Positions 9,794 to 18,142 of a stretch of DNA of 64,000 bases are shown one piece after another. The stretch is taken from assembly GCF_003814835.1 (NCBI RefSeq), contig NZ_RKRG01000001.1, positions 1-64,000 of the forward strand. Reading direction: 5' to 3'. Source of the stretch: Methanobrevibacter gottschalkii DSM 11977 (GTDB lineage Archaea > Methanobacteriota > Methanobacteria > Methanobacteriales > Methanobacteriaceae). A program made the translations under genes and the position numbers. Under the pieces are notes generated by a model. That model searched no databases. It saw nothing but the letters and a program-made list of their open reading frames with translations, and was not told the origin of the DNA. Every line of letters begins with the position of its first letter. The stretch's first letter is position 1.

Positions 9794-10231
9794 ATGGATA
9801 AAAAATGGATAGTATTAACGATATTTTTGGTAATTTTTGGCTTTTTAATATTAAATGGATTAAATAATAGTATACATGTTGGAGATTCCTATTTTTCTCT
9901 ACCTGAAGGATATGTGGAAGGAAATATTGTTAAATATAATGATGTGAATATAACTAATGGAACTACTTCATTAAGAATTATAGAATACAATGATAACAAT
10001 ATTCAAGAGCATATTGATAAATATGTGAACTATAGCACTAATCATAATTATTCTACAAAAATTAATAATTTTAATGTTGATGGTATGAATGTATATAAAT
10101 CTGAAATTATACAAAATAATAAAACATTCCATTATTGGTTTATTAAAAAAGATAAAGTTTATGAAATTGTAACATGGGATGGAAATAGTTACACTGATAA
10201 TACTGTATTTAATTTAATTAAATCAAATTAA
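9794..10231 (+). CDS. Hypothetical membrane-anchored small protein
   Basis: The 145-aa protein has one N-terminal hydrophobic segment (residues 5-22, IVLTIFLVIFGFLILNG) and a soluble remainder rich in Asn and Tyr (VGDSYFSLPEGYVEG, then YWFIKKDKVYEIVTWDGN). It is probably anchored in the membrane with the C-terminal part outside. The ATG follows GATGTGATAAA, a GTGAT-type ribosome binding site. I do not recognise the family; similar short lipoprotein-like or anchored proteins are common in Methanobrevibacter, but I cannot give a role. It sits alone between the IS1182 relic and a MITE. Confidence 0.6.
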   Translation: MDKKWIVLTIFLVIFGFLILNGLNNSIHVGDSYFSLPEGYVEGNIVKYNDVNITNGTTSLRIIEYNDNNIQEHIDKYVNYSTNHNYSTKINNFNVDGMNVYKSEIIQNNKTFHYWFIKKDKVYEIVTWDGNSYTDNTVFNLIKSN

Positions 10232-10294
10232 TTTCTTTTTTCACTATTTTGAAAAAACATGTTAGTAGAATAGTGATTATCAAAATGTTAGCTC

Positions 10295-10486
10295 TTTGCA
10301 GATTTCTTTGGTTTTTTCTATTTTTCAGGGTGTTCATCAAAAATCTAAAATTAATTTTTGAAACTAATTAAAAATACTTCAATTCAAAAACAAAGAAAAA
10401 TTTGCATCAAAAAAAAATTACTTTTGGAGGACACTCTAATACAAAAAAATATTTTTTTGCAAAAAATCAATAAAAGAATCTGCAAA
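10295..10486. repeat. Outer inverted repeat around a MITE
   Basis: TTTGCAGATTTCTTTGGTTT at 10295-10314 is mirrored by a right arm ending at 10486 (reverse complement TTTGCAGATTCTTTTATTGA). The MITE at 10330-10434 lies wholly between the arms, so this may be an older small element into which the MITE jumped. The arms are imperfect. Confidence 0.45.
10330..10434 (+). mobile_element. MITE family B, copy 1 (105 bp)
   Basis: The left end GTGTTCATCAAAAATCTAAA and the right end (reverse complement GTGTCCTCCAAAAGTAAT) are inverted repeats. The whole element is about 90 percent identical by eye to 14287-14389, sharing for example CTTCAATTCAAAAACAAAG. It has no coding capacity. The ends resemble those of the IS1182-like relic at 8177-9705. 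Confidence 0.8.
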
Positions 10487-10533
10487 ATTATTAACTTATT
10501 ATTTTTCAAAACAAATTAAAGTTATACATTATT

Positions 10534-11400
10534 CTAAAAATTATTATATAAATTTATTTTAATAAAATTTTTGAGAATAACTAAAATTTTATCAGTACTC
10601 ATTGGATTATGAGGAAAGTCTTTATACTCATGATAATAATGTACATTTAAATTATCTTTAAATTGAGGAATAAACATGACATTTTCTATAAATGGCATTG
10701 CATGATATTTAATATCATACTTTGAACATGCATTAACATAATATGTAATAGAAGGCATATAATTTTCTTTTTTGAATAATTTTATTAAATCTAACCTATA
10801 ATCTATTTTATCAGTTATTTCAGATTTATTTAGTCTAAATGAATTTTCTAAAAATTTAAAAAGTCTATTTATGTGTGTTTCATAAAAATTAAATATAGAA
10901 AATTGAGAGTTATTAACTACACATTTTGAACCTTTTATTAAAGTAGCTAATATTATAGATACAAATCCACCTCCTGAACTTGCAAAAAATAGAATATTCT
11001 CATTAATTATTTCCTGATTTTTAGCTAATTTTTGAATAATTAAGGATATATTTTCAGCATACCACTGATTTTTATCACCTACACACCAACCTAATGTTAT
11101 TTCTTTATCATAATAAAAAATAGGATCTGAAAAAGCAATGAATGATTCCTCAAAATATTTAAACCATGACCATCTGTCAAAATACGGAGGTTTAATTAAT
11201 TCCCCTTGACTTGTTCTTTTGTTCCTATCTTGTGCACCAGGAGCACAACAAATTAAATTATTATTATTACTTGAAAATTTTATAATAAAATTATATTTAA
11301 CATGATTATAATTAACTTCTAAAGAAAAAGGTTCATCCATTATAAATTTATAATTATCTAATTCCTCAAAATCAACATTAATTTTAATTAAATTTTTCAT
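10534..11400 (-). CDS. Alpha/beta-hydrolase-like protein of the glycan locus
   Basis: The 288-aa soluble protein has no signal peptide. The motif FFASSGGGFVSIILA (around 138-152) looks like an alpha/beta-hydrolase nucleophile elbow with Ser before Gly-Gly-Gly, and the C-terminal DFPHNPMS offers a candidate catalytic His. CCAPGAQDR near residue 52 could be part of the oxyanion hole. The fold is thus probably that of serine esterases such as those found beside glycosyltransferases, where they may remove or add acyl groups. It stands alone between the MITE and the nested IS. No precise family is claimed; the hydrolase assignment is inferred from motif order. Confidence 0.6.
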   Translation of the reverse strand: MKNLIKINVDFEELDNYKFIMDEPFSLEVNYNHVKYNFIIKFSSNNNNLICCAPGAQDRNKRTSQGELIKPPYFDRWSWFKYFEESFIAFSDPIFYYDKEITLGWCVGDKNQWYAENISLIIQKLAKNQEIINENILFFASSGGGFVSIILATLIKGSKCVVNNSQFSIFNFYETHINRLFKFLENSFRLNKSEITDKIDYRLDLIKLFKKENYMPSITYYVNACSKYDIKYHAMPFIENVMFIPQFKDNLNVHYYHEYKDFPHNPMSTDKILVILKNFIKINLYNNF

Positions 11401-11868
11401 ATTGTTCCCTTTAATATATAATTTATTGTTTAATTATTGTATGTTATTGTTATAATATTTATTCATTATTTGCTCTTTCAAAAACTTGTGTGATTTTTTT
11501 ATTTTCATTTTTTATGTTCCAATAGTTTAGTTTTAGCATGAATCGGCTTAAAAGACCTGATTTTATTTTCATTGTTCTTTTTATGTGTTTTGGGAATACT
11601 TTTTGGAAGATGTTTTCGATTTTTATTATTCGTGGATTGAATATTCGTGTTTTCAAGGTGGTTCGTTAATTTTTTGAAGTAAATGGATGATGAATTTTCC
11701 ATTAGGATTTTGTTTGTGAAGTTGTTTTGAGGGTATTTTTTATCAATTAAGATATCACGTGGTTTTTTAGCATCATTGAGTGTTTCTGCATCCAGTATTT
11801 TTATAAAATATCTTGTTTTAAATCGGTTAGGATTTCTTTTTCTTCGTCTGTTAGTTGGTTTTTTATCT

Positions 11869-11876
11869 AAAATATT
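11869..11876. repeat. Target duplication of the inner IS, left copy
   Basis: AAAATATT is repeated exactly at 13135-13142, directly flanking the inner IS. An 8-bp duplication is the size reported for ISM1 of Methanobrevibacter smithii. Confidence 0.8.
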
Positions 11877-13134
11877 TAGGGGTCTGAATTTTTTAGTTTT
11901 CAGATAATTGTTGTATGGCTGTTTTTGAGTTGAATCCTTGCGATATGATTAGTGCTCCTAAAAATACATTTAGATATACTGTTTTTTCAACTGATTCAGG
12001 TGTGTATTTGTGTATTTGCCTCATGTTGAGGCCTTGTTTGAGTAATTTGAAGAAATCTTCAATTTACCCCTTATTGGTTTGAATTTTTTTCCAGTTGTCT
12101 AGTTTTTTTAGTAATTCGTGTTTTAAGTTGTTGTAAAATCTTTTTTCGGTCAAGATTTTCTTTGTTTTCTTAAATACATGTAATGGGTAGGATAATTGAT
12201 TATCTAGTTTGGTTCTTTTGAAATTGTCTCTTGGAAAAAATGAAAGGAACGATTTTATATTTGCTAATTCCTATTTGATAGTTTTTTATAGCTGTAATAA
12301 CCTTTGTCAAAAATTATTGTGTCTCTTTTTTGAATTATACGTCTTTTTTGGAGATTTTCCATAACGGTGTCAAAAAGTTTTGCATCATTTGGGGGCTCCA
12401 GAATGGATTAAAATACAAACGGGATTCATACTATCGTAATCAATGACAACAGTTGCTTTAAATCCAATATAAAATCCTTTTGATGATGAATAACTCCATT
12501 TTAAATTCAAAGTTTCTAGATGTTCTTTTTTCTTTTTATTTCTGTAGAAATTAAAATCTAAGTCCACTGGTGTGGCATCCACTATAAAAGTCTTTTTTCC
12601 TCTTCTTTTAACACGATTTCTTGAATTTAAAATGCGATTTAACGCTTTAATGAGATTATCAGAGTTCTGAAGTGATAAAAGTTTTGTAAACCTGATCAGC
12701 ACTCCAAACTTCAGAAATATTAAAGTATTTACGAAGCTTTTCTTTAGATTCAAGCTCACTTAAGATGAATGGAATATCTAAACCAAAGAACATGCTGATA
12801 AATATAATTTTAAAACTAAATACTTGTTAATTCAAGTTTTTAAAGCCAAATGAAGCTAAAATTTCAGAAGTTTCTCGGGAATCCATAATTTTAAATATTT
12901 CTTTCAACAAAATGTAATTTGGGTCTTTAATATCTAAATTTAATCTGTGTTTCATTTTTATCACTAAATAAACTTATGTAACACATAATATTTAAATTTA
13001 TCGATATTAAGACCCTTTTTATTAAAATTAACACTAACAAAAATGTATTTTTACAAACCATACGAAATAAATGAAAAAAATACGAAAAATAGAACAAATT
13101 AAGCCGAATTTTAATCAAAAAAATTCAGACCCCT
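11877..13134 (-). mobile_element. Inner insertion sequence nested in the outer IS
   Basis: The terminal inverted repeats are TAGGGGTCTGAATTTTTT on the left and AGGGGTCTGAATTTTTTT on the right (reverse complement). A perfect 8-bp target duplication (AAAATATT) flanks the 1258-bp element. It interrupts the outer transposase right after codons for KRFKEYF, so it arrived later. Size and duplication length recall ISM1, but this identity is not proven. Confidence 0.85.
11900..12955 (-). pseudogene. IS4/ISM1-like DDE transposase of the inner IS, decayed
   Basis: From the ATG at 12955 it reads MKHRLNLDIKDPNYILLKEI, then ASFGFKNLN, an in-frame stop near 12826, FSFKIIFISMFFGLDIPFIL, a frameshift, and then the longest open part (about 12720-12385) with KTFIVDATPVDLDFNF (first catalytic Asp), GFKATVVIDYDSMNPVCILI and HSGAPK. 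It goes on as NDAKLFDTVMENLQKR, TIIFDKGYYSYKNYQ (second Asp), and IEDFFKLLKQGLNMRQIHKY (catalytic Glu). The three DDE positions remain recognisable in spite of at least three lesions. The segment 12385-12759 is the middle of this gene, not a separate one. Confidence 0.8.
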
Positions 13135-14286
13135 AAAATATTCTTTAAATCTTTTGTTTATGTTTTGTTTTACATGGAAATTTGCAGAAAATGATGTTTT
13201 ACTTTTAGTTTTATCTAATTGCTTCTCGATATATCGTGTTTTAAGTCCTGTTCCTATTGATATTTTCTTTTGATTTCTTAGTGATTCGTTTAAGAATTGA
13301 TAAAAGGGGGTTTTGGAATCCTCTGATTCGATTAAATTTTGACTGAAACTATAAGTATTCAGTTTTAACGTCGAAATAATGTTAAAAACATAAATATCCA
13401 AATTCCATTTATTTTAACCCAAAGACTGTCAAATAAGTAATAACCAGAATAAGTCCGATTTTAATTAGTCAAATTGAATAATTTAGATGCCAATAATAAT
13501 GTTTTTCTATGCTTTGATGTGAAATTTCAATGTATGTGTTTGATTGTTTTAAGTCAAATCGTATTTTTTATGGAGTCCATGTTCCATTAAATTTGGATAT
13601 AAATTTTCAATACAATTAAATAACAGGTATATGTAATATTCGAATTAGAATAAACAAGGTGAACGATAAAATCAGTATAAGAAGACTTTACCCCATTTTT
13701 TTGCATTTTATATTTTTGAATAGTGTATGTTTGTTCTCCAATTCTTAAAAAAATTAGTTTTCTTTCGTAAGTTTCCCATTTTTTAACAAGTATTTTTTTG
13801 ACTTGCAACTTGGACAAATTACTAATTTTATTTTTCAAAATAAGTTTTACCCATTTGTTTCCAGTCTAATAAGATTATCCTCAATATTTTCACAACCAAA
13901 TCGGGAAAAGATCATCAGATTGATGGAATTCAGAAAACTCTGCAATAAAATCGGAAAGTTTATATTCTTTTAACTCCATACAATCATATGGAGCTTTAAT
14001 ATTCTTATTAATCATATTAATATTTAAGTTCCACCTTATATATTAATTTTACTACTTCTAAATTAAAAATAAAGAAAAAATAGAACGAAAAAAAATCGTG
14101 CCTCAAAAACTAGTGAAAATCCAAATCACACAAGTTTTTTGAAAGAGCCACTATAAATGAAAAAATACATTAAAAACACAAGCAAAAACCTGCCATTCCA
14201 TACTAAAATGGCATAATCTTCTGGAATACAATATACATTAAAAATAGACATGGAAAGTGCAATATATATAATAAAAAGAAGATTGG

Positions 14287-14389
14287 GTGTCCGCCAAAAA
14301 TCTAAAATTAATTTTTGTAACTGATTAAAAGTACTTCAATTCAAAAACAAAGAAAAATTTGCATTGAAAAAATTACTTTTGGCGGACAC
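14287..14389 (+). mobile_element. MITE family B, copy 2 (103 bp)
   Basis: Perfect 13-bp terminal inverted repeats GTGTCCGCCAAAA ... TTTTGGCGGACAC. It is nearly identical to 10330-10434 and in the same orientation. It lies between the outer IS and the end of the TagF-like gene. The rest of 14150-14509 contains only an imperfect inverted repeat (TGCCATT/AATGGCA at 14191-14213). Confidence 0.85.
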
Positions 14390-14509
14390 TCGATTCAATA
14401 AAAAAATTATAATGGAAGCATAAAACTCAAAAATGTATATATAACATTTACATAACAATACAAATATTTTAAATGATGGTTTCTACAAGATTATAAAAAA
14501 TATCAAAAC

Positions 14510-15256
14510 TCAATTATTTAAAATCCAATTATAAACTCTTTCACAATTCTTTTTATCATTAAATTTAAAAAAATTTTCAACATTACATTTATATTTATAT
14601 TCCATTTGGCAATTATTTTCTAAATAAAACTTAATTTTTTCAATCAACAGATTTTCATCAGAAATTACTTCACCAAATCCCATTGTTTCATAATCAAAAT
14701 AACCCTCATCATAATGATAATCATTATTATCTTGGTAATAAATAACTGGCTTTTTTAAATAAGCAAAATCAAAAAATACTGATGAATAATCTGTGATAAG
14801 TATTGCAGATTCATTAAACAAATCTTGATAAGATTCATTAATAGATATATAAACATCATTATCAACATTTAATAAATCAAGATATTCCATTAATTCGGCA
14901 TGAGGTTTGAATACTAATTTATAGTCATTTTTATTTAATAACTCCAATAATTCTTTATTATTTAAAAAATTATTCAAAGTTTCATAATATTTAGAATTTA
15001 AGAAAAGATCTTCACTTTCCAATTGTAATCTCCAAGTAGGCATGAATAATACTTGCTTTTTCACATTCCAATTTGTTAAATTATCATACCTGGGAAATCC
15101 TAATACTTGAACTACATCATCATCATAATTATAACCCTCACTTAAAAAAGAATCTCTTTCTAATTCTGAAACAGTTACTATTAATGATAAATTTTGATTA
15201 TATTTCTTAATAAATCTAGAGATATTATCTTTGGTTACTCCATGCTGTAAAAAAAA
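14510..15256 (-). pseudogene. C-terminal part of TagF-like CDP-glycerol glycerophosphotransferase, cut off by a frameshift
   Basis: This is the continuation of the gene at 15225-17150. Removing one base from the A8 run at 15249-15256 restores a single 879-aa frame (2640 nt). The part here contains LQHGVTKDNISRF (the HG motif with the catalytic His of TagF/TagB), FMPTWRLQL, FKPHAELM, ITDYSSVFFDFAYLKKPVIYY and a closing DYETMGFGEVI, all typical for Glyphos_transf enzymes that move glycerol-phosphate from CDP-glycerol to a growing teichoic acid. The ATG-like open part 14510-15064 lacks the HG motif, so it is unlikely to act alone. Direction and place suggest translation with the GT2 part when the run is seven bases long. 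Confidence 0.8.
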
Positions 15257-17150
15257 CTCTTTGCGAAGTAATTAAACCATCAAATAAATCTTTATTATAG
15301 TTAAAAAAAGGATTTATAAAATCTTCATTAACATAAGATGAAATAATTTTTTCAGCATACAAATATAAAAATCTATGTTTTAAGCTAGAAAAAGATATTA
15401 CATTCTTATTCTCATTTTTCATATCATTAAATGAATTACTATCCTTATTTAATACAAAAAATTTTTTAACATCATCATCTTGATTAATTGCATATTTAAA
15501 AAGATGTTTTGCATTATCATCTGCAAAATCTGGACGATCAGAAAAAATCCAAATTTTCTTATTAGAAAATAAAGGATATAAAATGTAATATGCTAATCTT
15601 ATAAAAATAGAACTTAAAAAGAAATTTGGTTTATCCTTAATAGTTTTTTTAATATTACTAAACTCATAACGTAACATTGAAGAATATTTATAAGGTAAAA
15701 TAAAAAGTTTAGAATATTTAAAAAGAACAATATAATGTTTTTTACTAATACATGCACTAAAATCAGACAGTCTTACACCATAATTTAAACCCAGACTGGA
15801 TTCAAAAGAAAATAAATGTTCATCATCCTGATAATTTACAACAAATCTTAACTTAGAACTTTCATTTTTAACTAATGGAATTTTTACATCAAAATTATAT
15901 GGAAATATCCAATCAAATCCTAAAAATGTCCTATTTTTACGTTCAAAAGAATTATATTTTTTATATTGGCAAAAATATTCTTTATCATGCTTTTCACTTT
16001 CTTTAATAACTTTTATCGAAATATTCTGATTTGGAAAATTAGTTAAAAAAATCCCAGAAATATTTAATATATCCTTTTTTATATCAATTATATCTAACCA
16101 AATTTTATGTCTACTTAATTTATCAACATTATGTGTGCCCACATTCAATAACACAGAACCATCATCATCTAAAGAGATATATTTTTCTTCACCAAGCAAA
16201 TACAGAAAGAATGGTTTAACATCATTAAGAATATTTTTATTTCCATAGACAACATTAGTACTTATAAAACCTAAAACATAATATAAACAATCCCAAAATT
16301 CTTGAACTTCAATTTCAGTTTCCAAAACATCTAAATTAGGTAATTTCAATAACCATTGTAAATCATAAGCCATTAAATATTGGATAAATTTAGGAATGTT
16401 GCCTTCTTTAGATAAACAGTAATCTATTATATTGCAATAAAAACTTTTTAATCTATCTGTAAAATACTCTTTTTTAGAATTTATTGTGTCAACTGTAGAA
16501 TTTCTTAAATTCCTCTGCCTATAATAATATTTACATGTATTTAAAATAGCATACTTCTTTTTATCTAACAATATTTTATTAATTACTAAAGCATCTTCTA
16601 AATTAACAAGGTTAATGTCAAATTTATAATCTCTGATTGCATCAGATTTAATAAATGAAGAAGATGAAGACAACAAAGGATTATTTGGATCTTCAATTAA
16701 ATCAATTATTTTATTTTCATTAAATTTATAATTTAATCTATGAGGCTTATTAACTCTTTCAAATAAAATCATAGGTATTGCAAGTATATCAATTTCATCA
16801 AAATGATTTTCAAAAAAATTATAAACTTCTTCTAAAGTATTATTAGATAAATAATCATCACTATCTAAAAAATTCACATATTTCCCAGTGGCATATTTTA
16901 ATCCTAAATTACGTGCACTAGCTTGGCCACCATTCTCTTTAGACAATACTAAAATATTATCTGGAAAGTCTTTTTGATACTGCAAAGCAATTTCTAATGA
17001 ATTATCTGAACTACCATCATCAACAAGAATTAACTGAGTATTTTTTTCAAAATCAAAAGATTGATCAATAATTGAATCAATAGCTTCATTTAAGTATTTT
17101 TCCGCATTATAAACTGCAATAATTATAGAAAATTTAAAATTATATTTCAT
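15225..17150 (-). CDS. GT2 glycosyltransferase with truncated TagF-like domain (frameshifted bifunctional gene)
   Basis: The 641-aa open frame has a complete GT2 domain: FSIIIAVYNAEKYLNEAIDS, VDDGSSDNS (acidic motif), GGQASARNLGL, and LDSDDYL (DxD). Around residues 330-480 there is a beta-rich segment, then from about 510 the N-terminal half of a CDP-glycerol glycerophosphotransferase (IWIFSDRPDFADDNAKHLF, FVLNKDSNSF, VISFSSLKHRFLYLYAEKIISSY). The frame ends soon after LITSQRVFF through an extra base in a T8 run (15249-15256), just before the catalytic LQHG. GT2-TagF fusions in bacteria make sugar-phosphate-glycerol polymers. It follows the LbH acyltransferase by 15 bp. The GT2 half may still function in the short product. 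Confidence 0.85.
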   Translation of the reverse strand: MKYNFKFSIIIAVYNAEKYLNEAIDSIIDQSFDFEKNTQLILVDDGSSDNSLEIALQYQKDFPDNILVLSKENGGQASARNLGLKYATGKYVNFLDSDDYLSNNTLEEVYNFFENHFDEIDILAIPMILFERVNKPHRLNYKFNENKIIDLIEDPNNPLLSSSSSFIKSDAIRDYKFDINLVNLEDALVINKILLDKKKYAILNTCKYYYRQRNLRNSTVDTINSKKEYFTDRLKSFYCNIIDYCLSKEGNIPKFIQYLMAYDLQWLLKLPNLDVLETEIEVQEFWDCLYYVLGFISTNVVYGNKNILNDVKPFFLYLLGEEKYISLDDDGSVLLNVGTHNVDKLSRHKIWLDIIDIKKDILNISGIFLTNFPNQNISIKVIKESEKHDKEYFCQYKKYNSFERKNRTFLGFDWIFPYNFDVKIPLVKNESSKLRFVVNYQDDEHLFSFESSLGLNYGVRLSDFSACISKKHYIVLFKYSKLFILPYKYSSMLRYEFSNIKKTIKDKPNFFLSSIFIRLAYYILYPLFSNKKIWIFSDRPDFADDNAKHLFKYAINQDDDVKKFFVLNKDSNSFNDMKNENKNVISFSSLKHRFLYLYAEKIISSYVNEDFINPFFNYNKDLFDGLITSQRVFFTAWSNQR

Positions 17151-17165
17151 TTATCTAACAACATC

Positions 17166-17972
17166 CTAATAATAAAATCTATTTTTACGTTTGTTTTTAA
17201 TAAACAGTTTTTCGAGAAAATCTAACCTTTCATCTACAGTTAAATCTTTTAGAATTTTATCTATATTGTCCATTGCCAAGGTTTCATTAAGCACAAAATC
17301 ATAATGGAAAATATCACTTTTATATGATGAAAAATTCATTGTATCCTCAACATTATAACTACCTGTGAACTCTTTTGTAAAGAAAACATTGTCATTAAAC
17401 ACCTTAATTGGATTACCCATAACATAATTATTTGAATGAACCTTACAATATGGTGATAAAAAACTATGAACAGCAACAATGGCTCCTGAACCCACATGAA
17501 CACCCCGAGAGATATACGAAAAATGATCTATCCAGACATGGTCGCCTATGAAAATACTTTCTGAAAAATTAATTCTTTTCTTAGTATTAAAATCATAAAT
17601 TGCACGTGTATCACAAGTTCTAATAGTTACATCATTACCTATAATACAATCATCACCAATAATTAAATTTTGATGTTCTTGAATATTAATATTAAATTTA
17701 GAACCAATTTCATTATTTTTTCCTAAAAAAATAGTAGAATCACTGCGAACAAATACCATCAATTTATAATCATGTTTTGTATAGGAAAGATAAATTATTG
17801 AATTATTTCCTTGAAAAACAATATTAGAATTTACCAGATTAATAGTGCCCTCACATACTAAAATATTATTTCTCCCATGAAACTGAATTTCAGAATTAAT
17901 CAAATCTGGAGCACCAATCAATTTGTTATTAGTTAAATTTTTAACATCATCCAATTTTTTAACTAATTCCAC
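17166..17972 (-). CDS. Left-handed beta-helix (hexapeptide-repeat) acyltransferase
   Basis: The 268-aa protein shows irregular hexapeptide repeats from about 30 to 200, with the recognisable closing part IGDHVWIDHFSYISRGVHVG and SGAIVAVHSFLSP, then NNYVMGNPIKVF, which is the usual end of the LbH domain in Wzx-locus acetyltransferases. The His in VWIDHFS may serve as the general base. Such enzymes O-acetylate sugars with acetyl-CoA. The last 65 residues are a helical extension with charged ends. It lies directly upstream of the GT2-TagF gene in the same direction, so it probably acetylates the same polymer. Confidence 0.85.
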   Translation of the reverse strand: MELVKKLDDVKNLTNNKLIGAPDLINSEIQFHGRNNILVCEGTINLVNSNIVFQGNNSIIYLSYTKHDYKLMVFVRSDSTIFLGKNNEIGSKFNINIQEHQNLIIGDDCIIGNDVTIRTCDTRAIYDFNTKKRINFSESIFIGDHVWIDHFSYISRGVHVGSGAIVAVHSFLSPYCKVHSNNYVMGNPIKVFNDNVFFTKEFTGSYNVEDTMNFSSYKSDIFHYDFVLNETLAMDNIDKILKDLTVDERLDFLEKLFIKNKRKNRFYY

Positions 17973-18142
17973 TTCTAAACCTCCATTGATAAAATTTTAT
18001 AATACATTTATACTATTAATAATATATATTTATCATATTATTAAAGTATTGATTATTAAACTAATCATGCATTAAATTTAAATAAAAAATTACTAAATAA
18101 ACTTAAGTCAAATATTACAAATGATTTTAAATGGGTGTAAAT

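Larger units (their letters stand above)
11459..13979 (-). pseudogene. Transposase of the outer IS, interrupted by the inner IS and frameshifts
   Basis: Read leftwards from the ATG at 13979 (MELKEYKLSDFIAEFSEFHQ), the remnant has an N-terminal Cys-containing segment (VICPSCKSK, a probable zinc finger), then SNSNIT, a middle part with IESEDSKTPFYQFLNESLRN, HVKQNINKRFKEYF, then the inner IS, and after it IKILDAETLNDAKKPRDILID, and finally IFQKVFPKHIKRTMKIKSG ... QVFERANNE ending at 11459. Pieces such as NIQSTNNKIENIFQKVFPKH are the conserved tail of a DDE-type transposase common in Methanobrevibacter. Stops and shifts occur throughout. Two short open reading frames at 11459-11702 are parts of this gene, not separate genes. 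I do not assign the IS family with certainty. Confidence 0.7.
11471..14149 (-). mobile_element. Outer insertion sequence relic, copy 1, split by a second IS
   Basis: The left end GCTCTTTCAAAAACTTGTGT and the right end (reverse complement GGCTCTTTCAAAAAACTTGT) are terminal inverted repeats. Without the inner element (11877-13134) it is about 1.42 kb. Its two halves align in order with the copy at 55638-56732: 11471-11755 matches 55638-55920, and 13315-14149 matches 55930-56732. I see no target duplication at the outer ends. Confidence 0.8.

Noticed and set aside
11877-13134. Firm naming of the inner IS as ISM1
   Set aside because: The 8-bp duplication fits, but the length (1258 bp versus about 1.18 kb reported) and lack of sequence comparison do not allow it.
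12927-13401. Two open frames of 63 and 96 aa
   Set aside because: 13111-13401 is a frameshift-fused piece of the outer transposase plus part of the inner IS end; 12927-13118 is noncoding IS end sequence.
13587-13838. 83-aa open frame
   Set aside because: It is a fragment of the outer transposase (KCKKCGK-like, YTDFIVHLVYSNSNIT), not an independent gene.
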